From NCBI GenBank assembly GCA_032871835.1, contig CM065296.1, positions 3,730,001 to 3,794,000 of the forward strand: a stretch of DNA of 64,000 bases, read 5' to 3'. Source of the stretch: Dipteronia dyeriana. Its lineage: Eukaryota > Streptophyta > Magnoliopsida > Sapindales > Sapindaceae. The position numbers and the translations under genes were made by a program. This document shows positions 34,166-44,901 of this stretch, piece after piece. Within the stretch, counting starts at the first letter, position 1; every line of letters starts with the position of its first letter. The notes under the pieces were generated by a model, which did no database searches, was not told the DNA's origin, and saw only the letters and a list, made by a program, of their open reading frames with translations.

Positions 34166-34848
34166 CCCCCTTATATTGTTTATCAATTTTGAGTGCAAAT
34201 TGCAAAATTGGGTTTATAAATTTTGTTTGACAATCTATTTTACATATACAAAACGATACTTGTCTGAATGTCTACTTAATTCAAGAGATAATTAAACCCA
34301 ATTAAAAACAATGAATGTAACTATATTGATCAAATCAAAAGGTGGAAATCCCACAATTCATGAATTAATTACATAAACTCCTAAAATGAGTCTAGTTACT
34401 CAAGTCTATTATAAGAATAAAGCAAAGAGAAGCGAATAGAAGACAACTCATAGAAGAATTCTCCTTCTTTGTAGTCCAAATTGATTCCTTTACTTCCTTT
34501 AGTGAGCAGATGATGAAGGTGATGTAAGGTTTAAATGGATTTGGGAGAGAAAATGATTTTTAGATCTAGAGAGAGAAAATACGTGTTGTGTATGGTATGT
34601 TGGCATGTAGCTGATTTCACACATGAATCCTTAAATATGATTCTTAAAAATAGGTCTGAAATGTTGATATGGCGTATCTGACATGCGAAATACGTGGGTA
34701 TATCACAGGTAGGGACCCGCACAGTGACCTGATGCGTCTGACTTCCTTCTCCCGGGTCTGGTGAGCCAAGAAGAATAAAACTTATCTACTGAACGAAAAG
34801 AAATAAGATATACCACATATGTAGAACCACATTCTATCCAAGAGAGTG
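34166..34848. other. Non-coding block between two LINE fragments
   Basis: No gene. Words such as GAAGAATTCTCCTTCTTTG and GAATTAATTACATAAAC around 34360-34480 resemble part of the solo LTR at 7531-9156 (GATGAATTCTTCTTCGTC, AATTAGTTACACATAAC), so a degraded LTR of that family may sit here. I could not find its ends. Confidence 0.3.
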
Positions 34849-35960
34849 TCAACCATAAATATGAGCAAATTCAATGGCTTTGATAACTGCAAATAATACT
34901 GCTTTAAAAGAATTAAAAAAAAACCTTAATGGCAAAGCAAAACAACCTTTAACAAACCTATGACAATTACGAAATATACCACCACAACCTGAAGTTCCTG
35001 GAGAGCCAATAGAAGAACCGTCAGTGTTTACCTTTATCCAACCTGGAGGAGGGGATCGCCAGAAAACCTCTAAAATCTTTAGAAGCTTTATAATGGAGAG
35101 GAACCACTTGAAGACGCCTAAGAAGGATAAATCATATTGTGAATTATAAATTCCACCAATAATCAAATGATTAGAATCTCGAATAGCTGAGTGAACATAA
35201 GCAATAGAAGAGACAATGGGATCATGTGCTTTTAAAAAATTATTTGATTTCGCACATACCAAATTGCCTAGAAAATATGAATCATTATAGAAAGCCATAA
35301 ACTTCGTAATTGTGGACTAGCATTCCAATTAAGAGCTGACAAGAAAAAATTGGGAACCTCCAAATAATAATAAAGAGACACATGAAAAAGTCCCAAAAAT
35401 TAACATCAAAGGCCTCTAGCATACGGGCACCGAAGAAAAATATGAGCTGAAGTTTCAGATATTGTATAACAAAATTGACAGCAATAAGTGATGCAAACAC
35501 CTAACTTGCTAAGATTGTCTTATGTAGGGAGAAAAATGTGCAAAATCTGTCACATCAAAGTCGATCTAGGAGGAGGAATAAAAAAATTTCAAATTTTCTT
35601 CCCCCATGAAACAATAACATGATGCCCTTGAAAGTACTGATAAGCATCCTTAGAAGACATTTGATCAGAAGAAGAACAATACCAAATCAAAGTATCCATA
35701 CTATTAAGCAATCACAGCATGAGAAATTTTCTTGCAAAAATCTGAATGAAGAGCTAAAAACGAATCATGAAAATGCCATGAATTATTATCAAAATAATCA
35801 GAGATTGTGGCCGTCAAAAAAGGCCTAACACCATCAGGGACACTCAAATGATCAACCAAGGGGGCACCCAACCAATTATCAAGCCAAAATCAAACTTGCG
35901 AATGCTCACCAATACGCCAACGAGTTTCCTCCGTAAGACTTGAAGAACTATTATTATTAT
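34849..35960 (-). pseudogene. LINE fragment: zf-RVT and RNase H
   Basis: On the minus strand a zinc-binding RT tail is readable in broken frames (HCYCQFCYTISETSAHIFLR and RCPYARG, about 35500-35400). It is followed at 35066-34849 by an RNase H start (PPPGWIKVNTDGSSIGSPG, GCGGIFRN, AVIKAIEFAHIYG). The order is that of the 3' end of plant LINEs. It differs in sequence from the fragment at 32690-34165, so it is a separate, older copy or another family. Stops are frequent. Confidence 0.75.
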
Positions 35961-36690
35961 TTAGTATTGAATGATCATGATACAAACTATTATGATCACA
36001 ATTAGTCATCCTGGTTAGAGGCATAGCTGAGATTTAATGTTTCGTGTTTCGATTTGCTATTAAATGGCCATAATAGTTGAAACAAAACTACAGTCTAACA
36101 TCTCTAAATTAATACCTCAATAATTAATAACCTCTGACATTTAATAAAATTTCATGTAATCGATAACGTTCTATAGGTATAATTGAATATCTAATAATTA
36201 ACACAAAATATCATTAAAAAATTAATTAGCATAATCACGTTCAATAGGAAACCATCTATCTAAAGTAGTATGTTTTTCCCGATTATCATGATCTTGAACT
36301 GTATACCTTAGAATAACTTATATTGTTGATGGTTCTTTAAGTTGAAACTTTTGAAAGTTGAAATTGCTCAATTGCTCATTTGGCAATGGCAGACCGTGTG
36401 ATGGAAGGATTTCATGCTTTGCGCACACAAATTTCAAGTCTTTAACCATTGTTGAGTGAAGAATAATGTTTTATTTTGGGAAGAAATGACTATGTATAAT
36501 TAAGGAATATGAAGTTTAGAACAAACTTCAATATTTCAGGTTTTATAGATTTAATTTTTTTCTTGATATTGGTCTTCTCATATTCTTTGTATTTAATTTT
36601 TAATTGAAGATATGTATCATCCCTGCATTTAATTTTTTATTGGAGATGTATACCAAGCTCCTTTGAGATTCTCCATTAGATCTGCCATAA
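35961..36690. other. AT-rich stretch between LINE pieces
   Basis: No gene seen. Around 36095-36200 there are repeats of the CTAAATTAATA / AATAATTAATAA type, which recur loosely near 25380-25440 and are common plant repeat words. Confidence 0.35.
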
Positions 36691-37990
36691 AAAGGTTAAT
36701 GACCCGAAAGCTGGACATGAGCAAAGCCTACAACCAAGTTGAATGGGGCTTCCTTTAGGCGGTGATGGAAAGAATGAATTTCCCTTTGAGCTGGATTGCC
36801 CTGGTCCTGGATTGTATCTCTACCTCCTAGTTGTTGGAGATTTTCGGAACGATGAACGCAGAATCGTCGTGCCTAATATATGCCCATAACTCATAGCAAT
36901 TAATAACGCCAATATCAGAAAAAATAGATGAAATAAAATAAATCAATCACAACACAAGATATATGTGGAAAACCCAAATCGGGTAAAAACCCACGGGCTG
37001 TCAGGACGACAGAGAAAATTCTACTATATGATAAATTGTTACAACCATATATTCCAGGATTCTCTCTCACACTCAAACCCAAACCACGCTCACAAGAACC
37101 CCACAATATCCCTTAGGTCTCCTATGAATATCACCCACGGATCTCTTACTTGATCCACTGATATTTCCTTAGATCTCTCCTCTCACCCGAATCTCTCCAC
37201 TCTCTCCACTCACTGATGTTACATGGTGTTCATTTTGCTCCACACAAAATAACATAGATACAAGGTCTATTTATACTAGTTACAGGGAGTTTAACATAAG
37301 AGGAAATCCTACTTCTAAACGTACAAGACTTACTTGTTCACATAAATACTATTTCCTATTTATGACAAGTCTTTTTGTTAAGGAGAATTCCTTTTCCTTC
37401 AAGGATAGGACTTTCCTATTCTTCATGAAGACAAACTCTTTCATTTTCTAATTAACACAAGAACTTCCAGAAGAAAACATATTTCCTATTTTTCTTCGTC
37501 TTCGTCTTCAAACCTCCCTCAAACACCATCTTCAACTTTCAAACGTTATCCCACGTCTCCAGAAAGTTCCACATCAATTGAGTCTTATTTGGTTAACATT
37601 GAGTTCACTTGAGAATACGAGACAAAACCTAACACTAGTTGTCTTTCTTGTTTAATGGTAAAGTTGTTGGCAGTATGGTTCCTTCCAGGGCCTCAGACAA
37701 GGGTTCCTTTTATCCACTTATCTGTTTATTCTTTATGTCGAAGCCCTGTCAAACCTAATCAAGAAGTATGAGAAAAGTGGTCGAATGTTAGGCGTCAGAT
37801 GTTGGAAAGGTAGTCCTTTGGTAAGCCATATTTTCTTTGTTGATAATAGTGTTCTATTTTTTCAAGGTCTCTAGGGATAGTTGCCTCCTCATCCGGAACC
37901 CGCTGGCTGTTTATGAAAGGGGCTCGGGCCAACAAGTGAACTTGTACCGCTCTTATTACAAGAGATTTATCATTTCGGCCTTTTTACCGT
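36691..37990 (+). pseudogene. LINE reverse-transcriptase fragment split by a solo LTR
   Basis: Before 36827 the plus strand reads KLDMSKAYNQVEWGFL, the LINE RT motif usually ending in YDRVEW. After the inserted LTR (from 37640) RT resumes with frame changes: CLSCLMVKLLAVW, then the next RT blocks, including GVRCWKGSPLVSHIFFVDNS, where the family has F-A/V-D-D-S, so one catalytic aspartate is asparagine. GQQVNL near 37935 matches the following conserved region. Similarity ends around 37990. The element was already LINE sequence when the LTR element inserted. Confidence 0.82.
36832..37634. mobile_element. Solo LTR inserted in LINE RT, 803 bp
   Basis: Begins TGTTGGAGATTTTC and ends AAAACCTAACA, with perfect 5-bp duplication CTAGT (36827-36831 and 37635-37639). 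Removing it rejoins the LINE. No internal retrotransposon sequence is present. Read on the minus strand it starts TGTTAGGTTTTG, a start common in Copia LTRs, but family and orientation are not certain. Confidence 0.88.
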
Positions 37991-38976
37991 TTTGGTTGAT
38001 TTGTTAGGGTTTTAGTGTTATGTCCCCCCAATTTTCTTGTTATTTTTCTTTTATTTCATATATTGAGTTAGTTTGAGAGTGTGTACAGATGATAAGTAAA
38101 CTTGTTAGGTGCCAGTATAAATGGGATGCTTCAAGTTTTCTTTGATACAACTGTTTTTTAATGACTTTATTTGGAAAAAAAAAAGTTCTTCCAAATAATA
38201 ATAATAATAATAAATTGATAATAATAATCTTAATTTTATTTCTTGTTGAGATCCTGTTATATCGGTCTGTACGGTTAGTGATTATAATCTCATGGGATGC
38301 CGATCCTCACACTCACTAATAAGCGTACACCCTCTAATCAACAGTGGAACGGAAAATGTATGGGTTTAGAAGAAAAAAGCATGTGCACATTAATCCAAAA
38401 TATTAACTTCAACGGCTCATCATTAGATCAATTAGTTTAATCAACGGTTATCAATCTCACACTGCTACCCCATTTTCTGTATCCTGCACCGTACCCGATT
38501 TTGCTCGATTTGCAATTTTTTTTCAAGTTTTATTTATTTCTTCTATGATTTCATTATTCATAAGTGTTTTAAAATCTATTTTCTAATATTTATAAATAAA
38601 TAAAAAATATCATATCATTTCAATTGGATCGTTTGAAGGAAATTTTGTATTTTATAAAAAAAATGTATTTTTTGAGAATAAATTATAAATGTCTCTAACT
38701 ATGGTTATTCTTAATATAATAATGTCATAACAAATATATATATATTGAAGAAAGTATTTAATTTTACTTGATTAGAAATAGAAATCATTTCGTTAATTAG
38801 AAATCCTTTTGCCAAAACAAAATATTAAAAATGGTTGTTTCAAAAATAAATTAGATTAAAAATAGTGTTTATCTATATGTAGATAAAAGAGAATAAAAAA
38901 TAAAATAAAATAAAAAGTACATAGAAATCTTGAGGTATTAATATATTTTTTAAAAAAGGCTTTTGGTTGTATAAAT

Positions 38977-39010
<34 letters not shown>

Positions 39011-39076
39011 TATAATGTATTGGCAATGCATTTTTAAAAATAACTTTTGATTATGTGAATTACAAAAAATGTGTTG
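37991..39076. other. AT-rich intergenic stretch with microsatellites
   Basis: Contains an A run at about 38169-38178, an ATA/AAT repeat at 38195-38213 and a TA repeat at about 38977-39013. No gene was seen. It ends at the ATAAT target copy of the Tat-type element. Confidence 0.5.
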
Positions 39077-39081
39077 ATAAT

Positions 39082-39989
39082 TGTTGACGTCGATTTTTGG
39101 ATTGTATTAGAAAAGCCAACAAGGATTGGATTTTGGCTATTAATTCAAAGAGAAAGAGAAAGAGAAAGAGATTCAGAGAGAGTAACGAAGACACAAGTTT
39201 TACGTGGTAAAACTCCGATGAACGGAGAAACGTCTACGGGTGGTTGAAAGATCAACCAAGCCAAAATCCACTATGAAAATATGATGTTTACAAGCTCTCG
39301 ATCTCTCTTTTTTCTCTCTGTATTTGCTATGATTGTTGTATGCTATATTGTCTATATATTTTGGAACCAGATTATGGGTCTATTTATATGCTTATAGAAC
39401 CCTAATCTTCTTTGTACAAGTAATACAAGATCTTTGTATTTAATTGTGATTCGGTTACTTGCTTGAGGTTGATTTGTCTTCTTTCCTGTTTCGAAGTCTC
39501 TTATGGAAATTAAGTGAGATTCTAGTAGTACAGTTTTATTTGGACTTGTTTCCTTATAAGAATGTAGTCTTTGTAGCGAAATCAAGTTGTTTCCTGATTG
39601 AGGATTCTTCTAGCTCAGTATTCTATTCTCTTTGGGAGTCTTCCTGATGGATATCTTTGCGTATTTAATGACTGAATCCGTGTGAATTAAGCACCAAGTT
39701 TCTTACTCGGGTCGCATTTATCCCGAGTAAGAATAACACTTGTTGGTCCCGAGTATCGCCGTTTAAGCCCGAGCAGAAGGTGTTTTTTTGTCTACCCCGA
39801 GTACTTTTAATTGATTTGGAGTAATTTAGTTGATCCCGAGTAGGTCTTGCCATGCTACTGGTTTACTCGGGTTTTCTTCTCTTTAATGATGCCTCGTAGG
39901 ATATTTCCTGAGTGCTATTTGGGTATCTACATGGCAATTTTCTCCTTCCTGTTGATGACATGTATGCTTGGTAAAATTCACATACGACA
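39082..39989 (-). repeat. 3' LTR of the Tat-type element
   Basis: 908 bp, TGTTGACGTCG ... CATACGACA on the plus strand. Contains a TATAAATA (minus) at 39381-39388 and a cluster of CCCGAGTA/CCCGAGCA motifs between about 39710 and 39850. Confidence 0.9.
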
Positions 39990-40000
39990 ATACCCCCTTA
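39990..40000 (-). other. Polypurine tract
   Basis: Minus strand reads TAAGGGGGTAT directly before the 3' LTR start TGTCGTATG. It fixes the element's orientation as minus. Confidence 0.75.
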
Positions 40001-40196
40001 AAATATTTTTGCCGAGTAAATTTCATTTCGGGCAAGAGTATTTTAATCATCTTAATTTTTACTCGTCAGAATAGCCATCTTGTCATAATGGCGTGTCTTA
40101 ATGGTGACCCTGTAATTTCGATTCGCTTCATCACGCGAGATCTTAAATGATGGCGACGTTTTAAAGTTCTGACGGTCGAGGGCTACTTCCTGTTTT

Positions 40197-40206
40197 GACA
40201 CGTGTC
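40197..40206. promoter_or_regulatory. Perfect G-box palindrome upstream of the antisense gene
   Basis: GACACGTGTC, a ten-base palindrome around the bHLH/bZIP core CACGTG, about 290 bp upstream of the first ATG of the plus-strand gene. Possible promoter element; no TATA box is obvious beside it. Confidence 0.35.
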
Positions 40207-40487
40207 CCTCGTCTCTTCGTTTTTCAATATCATTTATGAGATATGATTTTTGCTTCTCCCCAAACACCGTCTACGTCATCGAGTTTCATCATAAGTTTTT
40301 TTCCCGCCTTGAAATCCTAGGGTTTCGTACTGTTAAAAACCTTTTTAAATTCTTCGCTGAGAGACGTCGTTGGTTTATTCTCAACAATTTTCAGCAGAAA
40401 TTTCTTTAAACCCAGATTTCTCTCTCCAGAAGTTTGCGATTCTCCATTTGAAGATCTTGCATCAATCTCAATGCAAGGTTTGTTTTA

Positions 40488-43469
40488 TTGGGGCCATCTT
40501 CCCGACATCGTCTCTTTAAAATCGCTTTTGTTGCAATAGAACGTAGGGATTTCCAGTTAGTTTCTTGCATTAAACGATTACTGGGGGATATCCCAATAAA
40601 TGAGCCTCCATTTTTAGAGGTTGATGTTTCTGGGCTTCACCCTGATGTCACTTTCAACCCTGTATCGAGTTCTCCATCTAGTTCTGATTCTGATATTTCT
40701 GATCACAGGGTATCTTTTCGAAGGATGGGTAAACATCAGAGCAAAAGTAAGGTATACAAGCACGACTCGAGCAGCGTTCAGACCAGGGAACAGACTGTTA
40801 ACTAGGGTGATGTTGATGAGGTGTACAAGGCGTCTCGTCTTTCATTTTCTGATACTCGCCCGAGTGGCTTTGATACTGAGTCGAATGTGGTCGGGTCAGC
40901 TGAAATAGAAAAATACCGCTCCCGATTCGATTTGCCTGACTCGGTCACTTTGGTTCCTGCGGGGGATAGAGCCGTATGGAATCCTCCTGAGGGTATGGTC
41001 ACTGTTTATGGATCAATGCTATGCTATGGGGTCACACTTCCCTTTCAACCATTTATTGCCCGGTTTTTGGCTGAAGCAGGGATAGCCCCAGCTCAGTTGG
41101 CCTTGAATAGTTATAAAGTCTTGATGTGCATGTGGCACATGTTCAGTCGAATGAACCTTTCGCCGCCTTCCCCGAATGAAATCAGGCATTTCTTTACGCT
41201 GAGGCAGGTTAGCAAAATGGAGACCTATTTTCTTGCATCTACTCCATCGGACGGTTGGGTCCCCAAAGAAGCAAAGGTGAATCGGGAGGTCGATGCTTTT
41301 GATGACCCAAAAAAGAAGGGTTTTGTATGGGGATTCCCTACATCCAACAAATTTGGAAGAACATATGGTTTTTCGCTAGAGGGACTCTCGGGCTCAACGT
41401 CACTGTTGGATCTGGGGATTCCCGAACGGTGTTGAGTGTTCCCCGTTTCTTCTGTTCCCCCGAAGTGTGGAACAGAAAAATAATTGATTACAATGATTCT
41501 GAGCTGAAGAGGCTGACTCGAGCAACTGTTCATACTCTGGAGAAGAGGAGCAAGAGCTACCTTTTTAAAGAGGAGGATTTGATAAAGCTCGGCTTCTTCA
41601 GACATACTTCGGGCCATCGTAGGCGATGTAAGACCCGGCACCCTTTCTATTGTATTTTTCTGCTTTTCATCTTATTTTCTAACATGAATCTTTTTTTTTA
41701 CTAGTGTTCGATACGGACGTCGTCAGCGATCTTCAGGCTCGCCAGGTGAAGGCGATTCTACAGGCGAGTAGAAAGGAAGCTTCCCGTCAGGGCAATGAAG
41801 ATATTGCTCCACCCGAGTCTGATGAGGAAACCGACAATGCTGAGGAACAGATCCCCGAGTACGTTCACCAGGGTGTTCAGCCTTCTAATCATGATTATGC
41901 TAGTCCGAGTGGCCAAAGTAAGCCAACTGACACCCAACTGCCTGCTAATAGGAAGAGGCAATGTGAAGGCTCGGGTGAAGAGCCTGTTGGGCGGTTTGTA
42001 GCCTGCGACGGTGGTAACGTCTTGACGGATCAAGTGCCTGCAGGTGCCAAATTCTTTGAGTCTTTTCGAGACGATCCGCAAGACGATCCGCGGGAAGATC
42101 CTGCTGCTGACCTTAACTTCCATTGTTCTCGGGGTGAGAAAAGAAAGGCAGTTAGTTCGCCGTCTCGTCCTCTCAAAGTTCCTTGGGTAGTCTCATTTAT
42201 CAACTCCAGTGATGAAGATGTAGCGGATGAGATTGCCCAGAGTGTTGGCGCTGGTGCATCAGTAGATGCGGCCGCTTCAGAACAGAGTAGGGCTTCTTCT
42301 ACCCCCGAAGTTGGAGATATGGGGGCTGAACCTTCGGGGGTTCCTTCTCCATCCTTAGAACCGAACAGGGTTTCTTCTGCCCCCTAGTTTGGAAATCTGG
42401 GAGCTAAACCCTTGGGGGTTCCTTTATTCCTTTCTCCCCAGGATATGCTACGGGAGATGTCCTCAGGTCCGGCTTTTATCGGGGAAGACCGCTGGAGCGG
42501 CTTTCGGGATGGTTCCCTAACCGAACGTCTCTAAAATGTTTTTAACGGTGCATCTTATGTAAGTTGAATCCGACTCCTCTATTGTTTTGCTTCTGTCAGA
42601 TTTCTAAATATTTCTCTTTGCAGATGGTGACCGAATTCGTTGAGTTAGCTCAGACGCAGCAACATCAAGCTGATCGAATAAGGCGTCTAGAGGCTCAGCT
42701 GAAGGCGAGTGAGGAGGGTCGTGCTCGAGCCGAGAAAGCTTATCAGCAGGAGGTCGATTCTGTACAAATATTTGCCGACCATTGTTTGGCGAAGCAAGTT
42801 GAAGCCGATGAGAAGGCTTCTTTGGCAGAGGAGAAGGTTGCATCACTTCAAAATCTTCTATCTTCTGCTGAAGAATCCATGCTCAAGGCCGAGCAAGAGG
42901 CAGAGCAGTCGAAGTTTGCGTATGACCAAAAAATCGAAGATCTGGAGCGCCAAGTGCTGACAGTTGAATCCTTATCCCGAGAGGCCAGGTTGGAACTTGA
43001 AGTCCAAGGGGTGGATCGTTTTAAAAGATCCCCTTCTTACGATGCCCTACTTCTTCGGGAATTTCAACGTGGGCTAGTTTCGACCGGTGAGTTCTTCAAA
43101 GTTAAGAATAGGGCGACCGAGAAAGCCCGAGCTAATTGGGAGCTGTCAATCAAACATCACGTGGACCGGTCCTTGGAATCTCTTCGGAATCAGATGAAGG
43201 AATGGAGAGCCTACTGTCGTAGTCAAGGCAAAGAGCCCCATCCCATGCATTTAGAGATTCCGTCCGAGCATTCTCTCTCGACCTTTTATTCAAGTCAAGA
43301 GTCGGTTGAGAGTGTAGTCCCAGATGTCGGACTAGTCCCGGGTGAAGATTACAACCAGTGGAGGGATGATATTATCGACAATATCGCTTGGTCATCTAAT
43401 GAGAGCTTGCTTCGTGAGTACGAGATGGTGCCAGATCCGGGTATTGGCAAAGGCTCAAAATCCTCGTAA
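40488..43469 (+). pseudogene. Antisense accessory gene (putative gypsy type transposon domain plus coiled coil)
   Basis: A spliced plus-strand gene inside a minus-strand element. Block 1 (40488-41435) encodes a Ser-rich N-terminus and then a globular region with PDSVTLVPAGDRAVWNPPEG, LPFQPFIARFLAEAGIAPAQ and SYKVLMCMWHMFSRMNLSPP. I recognise this as the plant family annotated as putative gypsy type transposon (Transposase_28, PF04195). A frame change near 41330-41430 leads to a continuation ending GHRRR. Two introns look real: 41628-41704 and 42559-42623, both GT-AG. The second exon (41705-42558) is acidic and low in complexity; the third (42624-43469) is a long coiled coil (RIRRLEAQLKASEEGRARAE) with a globular tail. 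In-frame stops at 40803 and 42385 and near 42532, plus the frameshift, break this copy. Function of the family is unknown. Confidence 0.8.
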
Positions 43470-43609
43470 CCATAATTTTGTTGAACTGTAGAAAATTCTG
43501 ATTTATTTTTTACTTGTAATGAACCACTCTTTGATCTGTAACCATTCTTTTAGGAGCAATACAATCTTATTTGAATTGAATGGTCTTGATTTGTTTATTG
43601 TTGATTGTT

Positions 43610-44095
43610 GCCGAGTGCTGTATTAAACTGGCTAATGTTCGGGTAACTTAACCGAGTATCTTATTGAACCGGTTATTACTCGAATGACTTCAATTGCCAA
43701 GTGTCTTATTAAACTGGCTTCTTCGAGGTTCTGGTAACTTAACCGAGTGTCTTATTAAACCGGTTGTTACCCGAATGACTTCAATTGCCAAGTATCTTAT
43801 TAAACTGGCTTCTTCGAGGTTCGGGTAACTTAACTGAGTATCTTATTAAACCGGTTGTTACCCGAATGACTTCAATTGCCAAGTATCTTATTAAACTGGC
43901 TTCTTCGAGGTTCGGGTAACTTAACTGAGTATCTTATTAAACCGGTTGTTACCCGAATGACTTCAATTGCCAAGTATCTTATTAAACTGGCTTCTTTGAG
44001 GTTCGGGTAACTTAACCGAGTATCTTATTAAACCGGTTGTTACCCGAATGACTTCAATTGCCAAGTATCTTATTAAAATGGCTCTTTGTTATTAA
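43610..44095. repeat. 91-bp tandem repeat, about five copies
   Basis: The word GCCAAGTATCTTATTAAA recurs at 43696, 43787, 43878, 43969 and 44060, exactly 91 bp apart, with a diverged first unit at 43610. Each unit holds two half-units (CTTATTAAACTGG and CTTATTAAACCGG) and complementary words (GGTTCGGGTAACTT and TTACCCGAA). It lies just beyond the 3' end of the plus-strand gene. Confidence 0.92.
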
Positions 44096-44901
44096 CCAAG
44101 TCATCTTGAAACAGGCAAGTTTACACTTGTGTTTCATACCCGGTTTCTACCCGAACATTACATCAAGGCTCACCATGATCATACGTTCGAGTCCTTACGC
44201 AATACCAAGGACGTCTCCCCAATTTTTATGCGCTAGGGTTTGTCGAATCGTTGAGCTTTTAAAAAAAAAAAAAAATTGCTTCAACACAGCTACGCATTTC
44301 ACCGGAATTTCTCCCGATAGCGTCCCGAGCATTTTTCCAGAGTCTGGTGCATAGGGTTTGCCTTTTTGCGAAGGTCATTTTGACCCTACTCGGCTGGCAT
44401 GCTCCTATGAGCTTCTCCGCCCATTCGGGATTTGATGGTCCCGAGAATTCTATTTGCATGTTCTTATTATCATGCTCTGCTTCCATATGTTCTTATTATC
44501 ATATGCCTTCTTTTGGAAATCCCGAGCTAGATGCTATCCTTTCGGAAATTCCGAGTAGTTTTATTTATTACTGTGAAAAATCAACAAATATTTAAATTAC
44601 AGTTTAATATTTATCCTGACTAATATTGTCCTGACTAGAAAAAAGAATAAAATATTTAATATAAATATATATATATTAAGGATAGAAAATCTTCAAATAT
44701 TGGGCATTGCATGGTCGGGGTAAAACCCCTCCAATTGTTCGAGCAATCCAATGAGCTCCATGACCGACTATTCCCAAGATCTTGTATTCTTTAAGCGGAT
44801 TGGTGAGGTCTTGCTTGATTTTTCCTCCCAGTTAGCCCCGATCTTGACCACATTATCTGGTTCTTTTAATCACTTCAACTGATTCTGCTTTGGATTCATT
44901 T
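44096..44901. other. Residue where pol is missing
   Basis: About 800 bp of non-coding sequence lies between the tandem repeat and the protease. It has an A tract at about 44260-44274, more CCCGAG words and an AT-rich patch near 44640-44690. No reverse transcriptase, RNase H or integrase motif can be read in any frame. About 4 kb of pol would be expected here in a complete Tat element. Confidence 0.7.

Noticed and set aside
41225..41641. 138-codon minus-strand frame opposite the antisense gene
   Set aside because: It is the complement of a GC-richer coding stretch with a recognised protein on the plus strand; no domain on the minus strand.
43610..44095. Regularly spaced repeats that could suggest a CRISPR array
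   Set aside because: Units are contiguous 91-bp tandem copies without unique spacers, within a plant retrotransposon.
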